DNA of 64,000 bases, from positions 620,001 through 684,000 of the forward strand of contig NZ_CP118631.1 of the NCBI RefSeq assembly GCF_028993635.1, read 5' to 3'. This document shows, in pieces, positions 43,846 to 53,186 of this stretch. Position numbers and translations under genes: made by a program. Position 1 is the stretch's first letter. Each line of letters opens with the position of its first letter. The notes under the pieces were generated by a model. The model saw nothing but the letters and a program-made list of their open reading frames with translations, was not told the DNA's origin and ran no database searches. This DNA comes from Mucilaginibacter sp. SJ (GTDB taxonomy: Bacteria; Bacteroidota; Bacteroidia; Sphingobacteriales; Sphingobacteriaceae).

Positions 43846-46182
43846 TTACTGCTGGTTTATGGTCAGGCGTATGGCCTTAAGTCCGACCACACCTTGCATC
43901 GCCTCTAATTCCAGGTATTCCAGCTGATCCGCTATCCCTCCTTCGGCCTGCAGGAAACGGATATGGACCAGGAACTCATCAAGATCTTTTTGTGAAAAAT
44001 AGACCAGCGCGATCTTACCGGGACAGGTCAACCGCTCACTGCTGCCTTTGATGACCGCCTTATCAATCCTTTTTTTCAGGATATGGTACCGGATATTGTA
44101 CGCGCCCTCTACATCGAAGCGCCGCTCATCGCGCCGGAAACGGATATCGATATTATAAGGGTGAACAAAAATAAGTTGGGTGATCTCGATCGGGTATTCC
44201 AGCGCCGGCCGGAGTTCATCCACTTCCAATGCTATGCTGACCAGGTTCAGTAATTGGAGCAAGCGGAGGTTTTGGATATACATCTGGTCAAATGGCCTTT
44301 CAGGAGCGATGGACTGACCGATATAAATATCATACTCCACACCGTCTGTACGGAACTTTTCAAAGAAAGCCGGGAAATGTTCCAGTGCATCGTTCTTTAG
44401 CTGGTCCACCTTTTTGTTCACCGCAGCGATCACCGTGGTCATGGAACGCTCCAGCTTACGTTGGCTTGCGCCATATTTGCCGCTTCCCGGTAATTTTAAT
44501 TCGCTCAGGAGTTCCGCGATAACCTCGTATTGACCAGGACAAGCCCCCCGTAAACCTTCAAAGAACCGGACCATTTCCGTTTCGAGGAAATAGGCAAGTT
44601 CTCCGCTGTGCAGGGTATCCGCATCAGCGTTCACCCTTTGCGTCCATTCCCTGCAAAGGAAACTCTTTTCCTTCAGCAGGCTAAAACCGGTCGCCCTGAA
44701 ACAGGTATCCAGGATAACTGTCATTGCTTCCAGTTGGCGGTGGCAATCCTCCGACAAGGCCGTATTCCTGTTGACAGTAGAATTTCTGATATCTATGGCC
44801 GCGTATAGCGGGTACACCTGGTCGAAGCTGATCTCTTCCGGCTCCGCGTGAGGATCATCGGTCCTGATAAAATTCAGGGCCGCTTCATTGAAGCGCCATT
44901 GAACCGCTTCCTGAAGGGAGGTGAACTGGTCCCGGATCACGCGGTCAAGCGAATCATTAAAACGATCAACGCTGCGTTTGTAAAGCAGGCCGAGTACCGG
45001 TAAGAAGTTTTCAATCCTGAACAGGTTGACCTTTTGCAGGGGATTGTCCCGGTCTGCCAGGATCTCCAATGCGCCTACAAATTCCCCCATATAGAGGACA
45101 GGTAAAAGCGCGTAAGCGCAGACACCCTGGCTCTGCAAACTTCTCAGGTATGCGTACGTCGAAGTGCGCTCAGCAATATCCCGAAGATAGATCAGGTCTT
45201 TCCGGTGCCTGAACACCTGTTCAAGGAAGCCGAACAATTCAGCCTGTTGCTGACCGTCCACCAATGGACCGGGATGAACGGCGGTAGCTTTCCGGGGATC
45301 ATCAAATATATAACTGCCATTCAAACGGAGCATCGGGTAAAAGCCATATTGGAAATGCCGGTCTCCGCTTAACAGGTCAAGAACTTCTCTGACCTCGGCG
45401 ATGGCCTGGATATTGTCCTGCTCGTTATTGCTGACCACAGCCTGCTGGGTAATGGACTTCAACAAATGTTCAACAGAATGGTCGCTGATCTTCCAGGTGA
45501 AAAATCCCCGGAGCCTGATCTGATCTATGGGGATCGCCGCTTTAAGCAAGTGGACCAGCGATCCCTGGTCCACAGAGCGATCGTCCGCGTCCGTAAGGAG
45601 GCGAACCATTTCCTCAACGGCGGTGGCGGTTACCGCCTCGGCGAACCTGCCTTCGGAGGCCACCGCAAAATATAGTGTACGTCCTTGGTCTGTAAGAACA
45701 CGGATGTAGGTATTGGTCGATATAGGGCTTGGCGTGGTAAGATAACTTTGCCAGAGGGTATGGTAAATGATACTTTCCATGAATTCATGGCCGGAAGCAA
45801 ACAGCAGGGCAATCTCCTGTTCTATCTTTAGGGTCACCTGCCTGTCCGCCGCATATTTAAATGTTGACCAGTTAAAGTAATGTTCCTGGGTAGCACATGG
45901 CGAAAGCAGGACACGTCCCATATCTGTCAGGGCATCATCACCTGTGAAAAGGGTCTGATCGGCGAGTTCAAGTACTGTAGGAACGGCCGCGTCCTTCGGT
46001 AACTTATCAAATGCGCGGATCGACTCCTGGTACAATTTGCGGGCAAGTCCCTTTGCATTTTTACATTGCGTATTCAGGTAGTCGACCAGCCTGGTGACCG
46101 AGAATTCGCCATGCCCGATGCATGTGGCCCCACCAACGTGCAGTTCGCTTTTGCTTTGATCATTTTCAGGTAAGGTATTCAT
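43846..46182 (-). CDS. large GAF-domain cytosolic protein
   Basis: 778 residues, no TM. A GAF-type domain occupies roughly residues 290-410 (IAERTSTYAYLRSLQSQGVCAYALLPVLYMGEFVGALEI, in pieces), preceded and followed by helical regions. Around residue 465 YAAIDIRNST loosely resembles the metal-binding strand of class III nucleotide cyclases, but the other cyclase residues are not visible, so I do not call a cyclase. The C-terminal third (EYDIYIGQSIAP ... RRFDVEGAYNIRYHILKKRIDKA) is a conserved Bacteroidota block of unknown role. Its start overlaps the DUF5686 stop (TGATG): same operon. Confidence 0.75.
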   Translation of the reverse strand: MNTLPENDQSKSELHVGGATCIGHGEFSVTRLVDYLNTQCKNAKGLARKLYQESIRAFDKLPKDAAVPTVLELADQTLFTGDDALTDMGRVLLSPCATQEHYFNWSTFKYAADRQVTLKIEQEIALLFASGHEFMESIIYHTLWQSYLTTPSPISTNTYIRVLTDQGRTLYFAVASEGRFAEAVTATAVEEMVRLLTDADDRSVDQGSLVHLLKAAIPIDQIRLRGFFTWKISDHSVEHLLKSITQQAVVSNNEQDNIQAIAEVREVLDLLSGDRHFQYGFYPMLRLNGSYIFDDPRKATAVHPGPLVDGQQQAELFGFLEQVFRHRKDLIYLRDIAERTSTYAYLRSLQSQGVCAYALLPVLYMGEFVGALEILADRDNPLQKVNLFRIENFLPVLGLLYKRSVDRFNDSLDRVIRDQFTSLQEAVQWRFNEAALNFIRTDDPHAEPEEISFDQVYPLYAAIDIRNSTVNRNTALSEDCHRQLEAMTVILDTCFRATGFSLLKEKSFLCREWTQRVNADADTLHSGELAYFLETEMVRFFEGLRGACPGQYEVIAELLSELKLPGSGKYGASQRKLERSMTTVIAAVNKKVDQLKNDALEHFPAFFEKFRTDGVEYDIYIGQSIAPERPFDQMYIQNLRLLQLLNLVSIALEVDELRPALEYPIEITQLIFVHPYNIDIRFRRDERRFDVEGAYNIRYHILKKRIDKAVIKGSSERLTCPGKIALVYFSQKDLDEFLVHIRFLQAEGGIADQLEYLELEAMQGVVGLKAIRLTINQQ

Positions 46183-48725
46183 CAGAAATCGAATTTTACG
46201 TAAAACCTGATACCGCTTTTGGCGATACCCGGGTGATCGAGGTAAGTGAACCGCCTCACGTAGTCCACCCTGAGTAATTTGAAGATATTGGCTACCCCGA
46301 CACTGCCTTCCACGTACGGGTCGCGGTCCAGTGCATAGGTTACCGGAGCACCCGTGCTTGTCCTCGGAAATTGCAACAGGCCTATGTTGTTCGAGGGATC
46401 ATTTTCCGCGCGGACGCCGCCCCAAAGTCCTTTCACATTGATGACCTCACGCCATTTAAGTTCTTTCAGCAAGGGTACGCGGTTAAAGATCAAACCGTTA
46501 AAATGGTGGTCTACGCTGATCGCGGCGTAATGATCGCTCACGAACTCCAGGAAGTTCATCAGGTTATAGGACTGGAACTGGAAAGCATAGCTTTGATTCG
46601 CACGATGGATATCCAGCAAGGGGAACGGTGCGGTTCCGAACAGTTGACTACCTTCAGTTACCACATCGGTATAGCCCAAACGGCCGAGGTAGAAACGTTT
46701 GTTCAGGTTAAGGGTGATATTCTGGTAATTATGATCGCCGCCGAAAAGGTCTTTGATACCCTGGTTATACCGTAGCGTGATGATCGGGTATTTATCGATG
46801 ATGGGGGTCCGGTAAAGCTTACCCTGGTAAAATTTCTCATTCGGGGCATATCGCAGTTCAGCGGATACCTCCGAGGTCCTTACATCGTTCACCGGATTAT
46901 TCGCGCCGTCAATAAAGCGCAGCTCGCCCGCCGGGTTCTGATCCCATTTTTTAAAGCCCAACCGGAAAGAAAGGTGGTTCTCATATTCCTGTACATAATC
47001 CAGCCTGAAGATGTCGTTATACAGCCAGAGGTTATTCTCACCGCGCTTAAAGGATAAAAGAAAGTTATCCTCCTGTACGAATTGCAATTCCTGCCCGGGT
47101 ATTTTGGTATCGTGCTGAAAGCTGGCCCTGACATAGTGCTGCGGGAATTTATAGATAGATTTATCGTTGATGGAATAAGTGGCACTCAGGAAATACTTCA
47201 TCCTTTCGTCCTTGAAGCCATACGCGGCATATGTTTCAAAATAATAGCGTTTACTGAGGTCGGTGGTCGTCCGACCGCCGAGCCTGAGGCGGAAGCCCTC
47301 GACAGGATTGAAGCTATAGAAGGTATTCACAGGGCCGACCTCGAACCAGTTGAATTTTTTGTACCCCGCCAGTAATAATGTGGCAATGTCCATCGTCCGT
47401 TTGAAGGAAGGAATGGTTTGCAGGCTATCGATATTCTTGTAAATATCAGCCTCGGCCTGTTTGAGGGTATCCAGGCGGTTCTTAACCCAGAAATCATCAC
47501 TTTTTTCATCCGCGCCCTGTTCAACGACCACATCCTTGCCGTCGAAGAACGAGATGGGTTTGGGCGGAGCGATGCGAAAGTCATTGATCACGACATTCCG
47601 TTCACCGAATATGCCGCCGCCTTTCTGCTTATTGATACCAAAGTCGATCTTCAGGTCGCTGTTACTCAGGTAATATTTACCATCTGCCGAACGGTCGAAC
47701 TTCAGGATGGTCTCCATCCGCCTGATGAAGTTCAGGTTAATGTTTTTATTAGCGCTTAGCACGGCATGCTCGACCGCATAATGCCCGTCAAGGGTGATGT
47801 AGATCCGCCCTTCAAAGAGCATATCGGTCGTATTCCTCGGGGTAAAGCTCAGTTCGATCAGCTGCGGTGTCTGATTCCTGATGGTATCTGTGATAAAGAA
47901 CTTATAAGCACCCGGCGCGTTATCAGATATCGGGCTGAGCAACTGGTTGCTCAATAAACTGATATTGTTGTCATAGATATCGATATCCTGGTACATCCGG
48001 TTGAAGTAGCTTTGCAATCCCTGGTTGTCCACGAAATTCTCATCATACTTGACCTGCTTGGTCGCCCGCACGACCTGCTTTTTCCGCTCAGGCTGTTTAC
48101 TGATAAAGTTATCGGAAAGCTTTTCCTCCATATACAGGGGAAGCAGATTCTTGCCGCCAATAGCGGTAGAATCCTGTTCCCGGAACAGGAACTGGTAATT
48201 CTTGAAGATCTTTTTGTGCATGAACTTTTCAGAAAGATTACTGAGCGAAAAGATCATCTTCTCATAGGAAGTGTATTGCTGGTAAGGGTAACTCTCCGGC
48301 CTGTTCTCCGGCTTATGGGCGATCACCTTGCGGATCAGTTCAACTGCCGGATTATTCTTGTTCGTATACTTTTTCTTTTTACCTGAATGAACGGTCACTA
48401 CCTGTAACTGTTGAGAGGAAGCGCGGAGGACAAAGTTCAGGGCCTGTTCCCGGCCCGGCAGAAAGTTCTTTAGTTGTTCACCATAACCAACGGAACTAAC
48501 CCGCACCTGGGTATAGCTTCCGCTTAGTACCAGCCTGAATCTTCCGTCGACGGAGGAACTCGTTCCCTGGCTGGAGCCGACCACGGCAATACTCGCATTT
48601 GGTATTGGTTGTTTATCAGCAGCATCAGTGATCACACCCGTAATGACAGTGTTTTGAGCATCTGCGCGTGCATTTGCGAAGATCAGTGCGATCATGAACA
48701 GGAAAGAACTAATTAGTTTTTGCAT
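46182..48725 (-). CDS. DUF5686 outer-membrane protein with CarboxypepD_reg domain
   Basis: 847 residues from ATG 48725, which gives a clean signal peptide (MQKLISSFLFMIALIFANARADA); the ORF is open 18 codons further upstream. After the signal is a carboxypeptidase-regulatory-like beta-sandwich (VITGVITDAADKQPIPNASIAVVGSSQG, about 25-110), then the DUF5686 region (HKPENRPESYPYQQYTSYEKMIF) and a C-terminal beta-barrel ending in RFYVKFDF. Typical of Bacteroidota surface or export proteins of unknown function. Transcribed from a regulon promoter and coupled to the GAF gene. Confidence 0.9.
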   Translation of the reverse strand: MQKLISSFLFMIALIFANARADAQNTVITGVITDAADKQPIPNASIAVVGSSQGTSSSVDGRFRLVLSGSYTQVRVSSVGYGEQLKNFLPGREQALNFVLRASSQQLQVVTVHSGKKKKYTNKNNPAVELIRKVIAHKPENRPESYPYQQYTSYEKMIFSLSNLSEKFMHKKIFKNYQFLFREQDSTAIGGKNLLPLYMEEKLSDNFISKQPERKKQVVRATKQVKYDENFVDNQGLQSYFNRMYQDIDIYDNNISLLSNQLLSPISDNAPGAYKFFITDTIRNQTPQLIELSFTPRNTTDMLFEGRIYITLDGHYAVEHAVLSANKNINLNFIRRMETILKFDRSADGKYYLSNSDLKIDFGINKQKGGGIFGERNVVINDFRIAPPKPISFFDGKDVVVEQGADEKSDDFWVKNRLDTLKQAEADIYKNIDSLQTIPSFKRTMDIATLLLAGYKKFNWFEVGPVNTFYSFNPVEGFRLRLGGRTTTDLSKRYYFETYAAYGFKDERMKYFLSATYSINDKSIYKFPQHYVRASFQHDTKIPGQELQFVQEDNFLLSFKRGENNLWLYNDIFRLDYVQEYENHLSFRLGFKKWDQNPAGELRFIDGANNPVNDVRTSEVSAELRYAPNEKFYQGKLYRTPIIDKYPIITLRYNQGIKDLFGGDHNYQNITLNLNKRFYLGRLGYTDVVTEGSQLFGTAPFPLLDIHRANQSYAFQFQSYNLMNFLEFVSDHYAAISVDHHFNGLIFNRVPLLKELKWREVINVKGLWGGVRAENDPSNNIGLLQFPRTSTGAPVTYALDRDPYVEGSVGVANIFKLLRVDYVRRFTYLDHPGIAKSGIRFYVKFDF

Positions 48726-48776
48726 GGCAGATATGAATGTAAATTTGAAGCCGGATAAACCCCGGTCGTTCGATAC

Positions 48777-48837
48777 CAAAGGTCAGCCAAAAGGCTCTCG
48801 GCTAACTTTTACTTTCAAATAAAAGCCTGTTGAAATC
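48777..48837 (-). promoter_or_regulatory. regulon promoter, site 11 (DUF5686/GAF operon)
   Basis: Minus strand: distal box GATTTCAACAG (48837-48827), 10 bp, proximal box GAAAGTAAAAG (48816-48806), 21 bp, GACCTTTG (48784-48777). The ATG at 48725 is 51 nt further, supporting the shorter start. Confidence 0.85.
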
Positions 48838-48897
48838 AAGGAGAACATAAGTTCTGAAAACGATTGACCAGAGGCTATCCCACTGTCGGTACAGATT

Positions 48898-48958
48898 GAT
48901 TTTCAAAGCGGTTTATTTGAAACCCAAAGGCCATGCGAACCGCAGCAGCATAGCTTTG
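48898..48958 (+). promoter_or_regulatory. regulon promoter, site 12 (cytochrome bd operon)
   Basis: Distal box GATTTTCAAAG (48898-48908), 10 bp, proximal box GAAACCCAAAG (48919-48929), 21 bp, TAGCTTTG (48951-48958), a perfect TAnnTTTG. ATG at 48989. Divergent from site 11 in the same 263-bp interval. Confidence 0.92.
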
Positions 48959-48988
48959 ACGGTATCAAGCTGAAATCAAATCTTCCTT

Positions 48989-50302
48989 ATGAACGATCTT
49001 ATAGCTGCACGATCACAAATGGCCTTATCATTGGGCTTCCATATTGTTTTTTCCTGTATCGGAATGGTTATGCCGTTCTTCATGGCGACCGCCCACTACA
49101 AATTTCTCCGTACCGGGGAGGTACGCTACCGTAATGTAGCTAAAGCCTGGAGCAAGGGCGTCGCTATTTTCTTTGCTACCGGGGCGGTTTCAGGAACTGC
49201 GTTATCGTTTGAGCTTGGTTTGTTATGGCCGGGATTCATGAAGTATGCGGGGCCGATCATCGGGATGCCATTTTCACTGGAAGGTACCGCGTTCTTTATA
49301 GAAGCGATCGCATTGGGATTTTTCCTTTATGGCTGGAAAAGGCTGAATGCCTGGTTCCATTGGTTCACCGGCATCGTTGTGGGCCTGACAGGTATATTGT
49401 CAGGCGTGCTCGTCGTATCCGCGAACAGCTGGATGAACTCGCCCGCGGGCTTCACCTATCATAACGGCATTTTTGGTGAGATCGATCCGCTGGCTGCGAT
49501 GTTCAATCCCGGCTGGTTCTCACAAGCCCTGCACATGGCGATAGCGGCATTCGCGGCAACAGGATTTGCTGTTGCCGGTATCCATGCCCTGATGCTGCTG
49601 AAGAACAAGAATACCGAATTTCATTTGACAGCCTTCAGGATATCGATCGTCTTTGCCATCGTCGCAGCTTTGATCCAGCCTTTCAGCGGCGATATTTCCG
49701 CGAAATTCGTTGCTAAGAACCAACCCGCCAAGTTGGCGGCAATGGAAGCTCACTTCAAAACGGAATCAAATGCCTCACTGATCATCGGCGGGATACCGGA
49801 CGAAAAGAAAGAAGCAGTGAACTATGCCCTGAAGGTGCCCGGTATGCTCAGCCTGATGGTCTATGGAAATACCAAAGGCACCGTTACCGGTCTTGATAAG
49901 ATCGCACCTGCAAATAAACCGCCTGTTCCGATTGTCCATTACGCATTCCAGATCATGGTCGGTTTGGGGATGTTCATGGCAGGCCTTGCCGTTCTGTACC
50001 TGATAGCGATCTGGAAAAAACGAAGCTGGCTATCCCGAAAGTGGTTCAGGTGGCTGTTCGTACTGGCCACCCCGGCGGGTTTCATCGCCGTAGAGGCCGG
50101 CTGGACGGTTACAGAGGTTGGCCGTCAGCCATGGATCATTCAGGGGATCATGCGCACAAAGGACGCGGTAACCCCGATGCCGGGAATAAGCTATTCCTTT
50201 TACCTGTTCACACTGGTCTATTTTACGCTGAGCATCGCCGTGATCTTCCTTTTGTTGCGACAGATCAGAATGGTCCCGGAATTATATGATCAAAACCAAT
50301 AA
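48989..50302 (+). CDS. cydA: cytochrome bd-type quinol oxidase subunit I (short Q-loop/CIO type)
   Basis: 437 residues with nine membrane segments. LSLGFHIVFSCIG carries the heme b595 His (about 19), and SFELGLLWPGF (about 72) is the conserved Glu region. The Q-loop between TM6 and TM7 is short, as in cyanide-insensitive oxidases, and lacks the long insert of E. coli CydA. High-affinity O2 reduction from quinol, without proton pumping. First gene of the operon; 3 bp before cydB. Confidence 0.95.
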   Translation: MNDLIAARSQMALSLGFHIVFSCIGMVMPFFMATAHYKFLRTGEVRYRNVAKAWSKGVAIFFATGAVSGTALSFELGLLWPGFMKYAGPIIGMPFSLEGTAFFIEAIALGFFLYGWKRLNAWFHWFTGIVVGLTGILSGVLVVSANSWMNSPAGFTYHNGIFGEIDPLAAMFNPGWFSQALHMAIAAFAATGFAVAGIHALMLLKNKNTEFHLTAFRISIVFAIVAALIQPFSGDISAKFVAKNQPAKLAAMEAHFKTESNASLIIGGIPDEKKEAVNYALKVPGMLSLMVYGNTKGTVTGLDKIAPANKPPVPIVHYAFQIMVGLGMFMAGLAVLYLIAIWKKRSWLSRKWFRWLFVLATPAGFIAVEAGWTVTEVGRQPWIIQGIMRTKDAVTPMPGISYSFYLFTLVYFTLSIAVIFLLLRQIRMVPELYDQNQ

Positions 50303-50305
50303 GCT

Positions 50306-51307
50306 ATGTTAACAGTCATCATTATATTTTTATGGTCATCACTACTGGTCTACCTGCTGATGGGAGGTGCTGATTTCGGCGCAGGTATCCTTGAATTGTT
50401 CGCACGAGGGCGGCATCGTAAAGGTATCCAACAAGCGGCCTACCGTGCCATAGGGCCGATCTGGGAAGCGAACCATATGTGGCTGATCATTGCCGTTGTG
50501 ATCCTTTTTGTTGGTTTTCCATCGGTATATTATACCGTTTCCATACACCTGCACATACCCTTGGTCATCATGTTATTCGGTATCATTGCCAGGGGTACTG
50601 CATTTACTTTCAGAAACTATGATGCCGTTCATGACCAGATGCAAAGGGTCTATGACCGCATCTTTATTTACTCCAGTTTTATAACTCCGCTGTTCCTCGG
50701 GATCATTATTGGCAGTGCCGTTGGTGGCACGATCGATCCCGGGTCATCAGATTTCCGGTCTGCCTATCTTGATGGCTGGCTGAATTGGTTCTCAGTCTGT
50801 GTTGGGTTTGCTACCGTATGCCTTTGCGGCCTTCTTGCCGCCATCTACCTTATCGGGGTGGTAAGCGAAAACAATGAGCGGCGGTACCTGGTCCGCAGGA
50901 TCAGGTTGTTTTCCATCAGTCTACTGGGATGGGGTATCGCCGCGCTGATGATCGCCGCGCACCGCCAATTACCCTTAGCCGGATTTCTGTGGGCTGGCAC
51001 CTTACAGCAGGTCATGACCTGCGGCAGTATGGTCAGCCTTGTGATGTTATGGATAGCCCTTAACCGAGGAAAGATCATACAAATGCGATTGGCCGCAGGT
51101 GGATTCCTGTTTTTCATCTTAGTGGCCGCGACACATAGCCATTATCCCGGTATATTATTGCTCAAAGACGGCTCCACTTTATCGCTCTTGGAAGAACACG
51201 CGCCGGAAAGGACCATAACCGTCCTTGCTACGGCATTGCTTGGCGGCAGTGTATTGATCCTTCCTGCGCTTGTATACCTGCTGTACCGGTTCGGTTCAAA
51301 AGAATAA
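50306..51307 (+). CDS. cydB: cytochrome bd-type quinol oxidase subunit II
   Basis: 333 residues, about eight membrane helices; starts with the family GADFGAGILELFARG block (about 21-35) and IWEANHMWLIIAVVILF (about 52-68). Pairs with the upstream CydA, with 3 bp between. No cydX/cydH-like small ORF is evident directly after it. Marks the right end of the stress region; the following genes are orphan and AT-richer. Confidence 0.95.
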   Translation: MLTVIIIFLWSSLLVYLLMGGADFGAGILELFARGRHRKGIQQAAYRAIGPIWEANHMWLIIAVVILFVGFPSVYYTVSIHLHIPLVIMLFGIIARGTAFTFRNYDAVHDQMQRVYDRIFIYSSFITPLFLGIIIGSAVGGTIDPGSSDFRSAYLDGWLNWFSVCVGFATVCLCGLLAAIYLIGVVSENNERRYLVRRIRLFSISLLGWGIAALMIAAHRQLPLAGFLWAGTLQQVMTCGSMVSLVMLWIALNRGKIIQMRLAAGGFLFFILVAATHSHYPGILLLKDGSTLSLLEEHAPERTITVLATALLGGSVLILPALVYLLYRFGSKE

Positions 51308-51368
51308 CAAGGAATTACGGTGATTTAGTTATCTTCATTCCTTTAACTCAACTAAACTCCATCGCATC

Positions 51369-51893
51369 ATGAACTACCCATTACTGCTAAGTTGTATCAG
51401 TACTTTCATAGCGGTCTGTGCGTTTATCCTCGGTTTTTTGAACTATTGGATGAGCAGAAAACTTCCTAATGAAAATAAAATATTTGAAGAAAAGATCAAG
51501 GCATACCAAGTGCTGATCAAAGTATTGAACGAAACAGCAGCGACATTTATTGAATGTTCCAATGAATTTGAGGACATCCGGTCAGAGGGCGGAAATATAA
51601 AGTCGGCCAAAGAAGAGTTAAACGGTCAACTGGACGAAAGCTATTATAAGCTGGAGGATACGATCTACGAACAATCTTTAGTGGTGCCAGATAGTATTTT
51701 GGAAAAGATCTATGATTATTTCGACCTGTTAGACCATGAGGAATTTCTGGAGGAAATGGCTACGGGCGGAAAGGTCGAGGAATTTGAGGAAAAAACAAAC
51801 GATTATTTTGATGCCATTGTCAATGAAATGCGTAGGGACCTTTCCTTTGACAAACTTAATGTGGGCTTAAAAAAGCGAATTGGCGGTAAATAA
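51369..51893 (+). CDS. unknown single-pass membrane protein
   Basis: 174 residues. One N-terminal TM helix (LLLSCISTFIAVCAFILGFL, residues 5-24) followed by an acidic helical cytosolic domain with a coiled-coil look (EEKIKAYQVLIKVLNETAATF). This N-in pattern and length resemble small membrane proteins of accessory regions; no family recognised. Codon use is AT-richer than in cydB just upstream, consistent with a foreign origin. It stands 42 bp before the next gene on the same strand. Confidence 0.75.
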   Translation: MNYPLLLSCISTFIAVCAFILGFLNYWMSRKLPNENKIFEEKIKAYQVLIKVLNETAATFIECSNEFEDIRSEGGNIKSAKEELNGQLDESYYKLEDTIYEQSLVVPDSILEKIYDYFDLLDHEEFLEEMATGGKVEEFEEKTNDYFDAIVNEMRRDLSFDKLNVGLKKRIGGK

Positions 51894-51934
51894 TTATTTC
51901 AATACATTCACCTCATGAACCGTAATCATCAAAA

Positions 51935-52945
51935 ATGAGTGAGATCGACCTTGACCAATACCTTGGAAGTAATGACCCGCATTTTAATGTTAATGCACAG
52001 GGATGGTATTTTGAATTTACAGGACATAAGAAGCCACATTGTCAAATAAGTTTTGAAACCTTTGTTGCTGCGGTACACGAGGCGTATCATTTTGTACTTC
52101 AGAATAGGGATAAACCATTTGCCTGCCTTAACCTGCTGAAATCATTTCCCGAAAAATATCGACTATTAGAGGATGACCATGTGGTCATTATTGACCGTCT
52201 GTTAGGTGCGTTGAGTCACCATCCGGAATTTGCGGATTTAAGGATACCATTTATGCAAATTGTTGATTACAGGCATATTTTAAAGCCATATGATCAGGAT
52301 GAAGATATTATTAACCACCGCTGGGAATTTGATTTTGATATTTTAAAACAAGAGGTCAATAAGCTGACATCCACGAATGAAAAAATGGCGTATATCGTGA
52401 ATACGCTAACGGATTTTCGCCAAAAAATGCCGGCAATGGACGAAATAACCACAGCCTACTATTTAGACACACAATTTATTGAGAAGTGTGTAAGTGAAGG
52501 TAAAAGAATCCAGATGCTCGATCAGTTAAGATCCGGGCAAGCCTATGCAGCATCAATAATTAATGAAGGAAAAACCCTTGAGGATAAAAAGCTGGTCATG
52601 GAAGAAATACTCAGGTATATGTCCGGCTTTAATCATGCCGGTCGAAAGATCATGAAGGAAGATGATTACCAATTGTTATTGAGTTACACTGTGGCCTATC
52701 TTGAAACTGAAAATGTTCCGGTCATAACAAAAAGGCTTCCACAGCTTGAGATCCCCATCGAATATATCCGCTACTCTTATTATCTGATCCATAAATCACT
52801 TTACGGCACAAGAAAAATAAAAATGTCGATGATCGATTTCCTTCATGCCGTTTTTAGCCAGTTCGACAATACTGAGAAAACCACTACCAAGATAAAATTT
52901 TCTACAGAGCCCAAAACATACAAAGCAGATACAGGTCACCAGTAA
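51935..52945 (+). CDS. unknown acidic protein
   Basis: 336 residues, no signal peptide or TM, mostly helical. The N-terminal 60 residues have a mixed pattern (GSNDPHFNVNAQGWYFEFTGHKKPH); the C-terminal 100 are helical (MVIDFLHAVFSQF-like ending). I recognise no domain. Downstream of the membrane protein with 42 bp between, so probably the same operon. The lower G+C content and absence of a regulon promoter set it apart from region 2. Confidence 0.7.
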   Translation: MSEIDLDQYLGSNDPHFNVNAQGWYFEFTGHKKPHCQISFETFVAAVHEAYHFVLQNRDKPFACLNLLKSFPEKYRLLEDDHVVIIDRLLGALSHHPEFADLRIPFMQIVDYRHILKPYDQDEDIINHRWEFDFDILKQEVNKLTSTNEKMAYIVNTLTDFRQKMPAMDEITTAYYLDTQFIEKCVSEGKRIQMLDQLRSGQAYAASIINEGKTLEDKKLVMEEILRYMSGFNHAGRKIMKEDDYQLLLSYTVAYLETENVPVITKRLPQLEIPIEYIRYSYYLIHKSLYGTRKIKMSMIDFLHAVFSQFDNTEKTTTKIKFSTEPKTYKADTGHQ

Positions 52946-53012
52946 TCCGGTAATATTGGTTTTAGGGAATTACCTGTTAGTTACCATCATATTACCATGG
53001 TGATTTGCTGGT

Positions 53013-53111
53013 ATGAAAAAATTAAAAAAAACAAACTTTGAAACGATCAGGAAGTGGGCAAGTATTGTGATTGCCCTAATTGAAATTTTGTTGAAGATCA
53101 TGAGTCTTTAG
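53013..53111 (+). CDS. 32-residue small membrane peptide (candidate, smalltalk-like)
   Basis: ATG 53013 to TAG 53109-53111. A basic N-terminus (MKKLKKTNFETIRKW) precedes a hydrophobic helix (ASIVIALIEILLKIMSL). It resembles in layout the 'smalltalk' peptides of Bacteroidota (short basic start, then one TM), though those usually end in a TTLG-type sequence, which is missing here. It lies in an otherwise empty 240-bp interval. The start context is A/T-rich as elsewhere. Medium-low confidence. Confidence 0.45.
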   Translation: MKKLKKTNFETIRKWASIVIALIEILLKIMSL

Positions 53112-53186
53112 GCCATAAGTTAAATTCCGAACTGAGTAAATCGAAAATACCTGTTGAAGAGTAAAAAGTATTGGATGTTAAAGAAG

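Noticed and set aside
43846..46182. Class III nucleotide cyclase in the GAF protein (AAIDIRNST)
   Set aside because: Only one loosely similar strand; no second metal Asp, Lys/Asp substrate pair or catalytic Asn/Arg visible.
6215..48958. Regulon boxes as FNR/CRP-type sites (they contain TTGAT-like starts)
   Set aside because: FNR/CRP sites are inverted repeats (TTGAT-N4-ATCAA). Here the boxes are direct repeats with 21-bp period and no inverted partner.
6215..48958. Regulon promoters as sigma-54 promoters, suggested by two sigma-54 activators in the window
   Set aside because: No TGGC-N8-TGC -24/-12 element accompanies them; the constant downstream box is TAnnTTTG.
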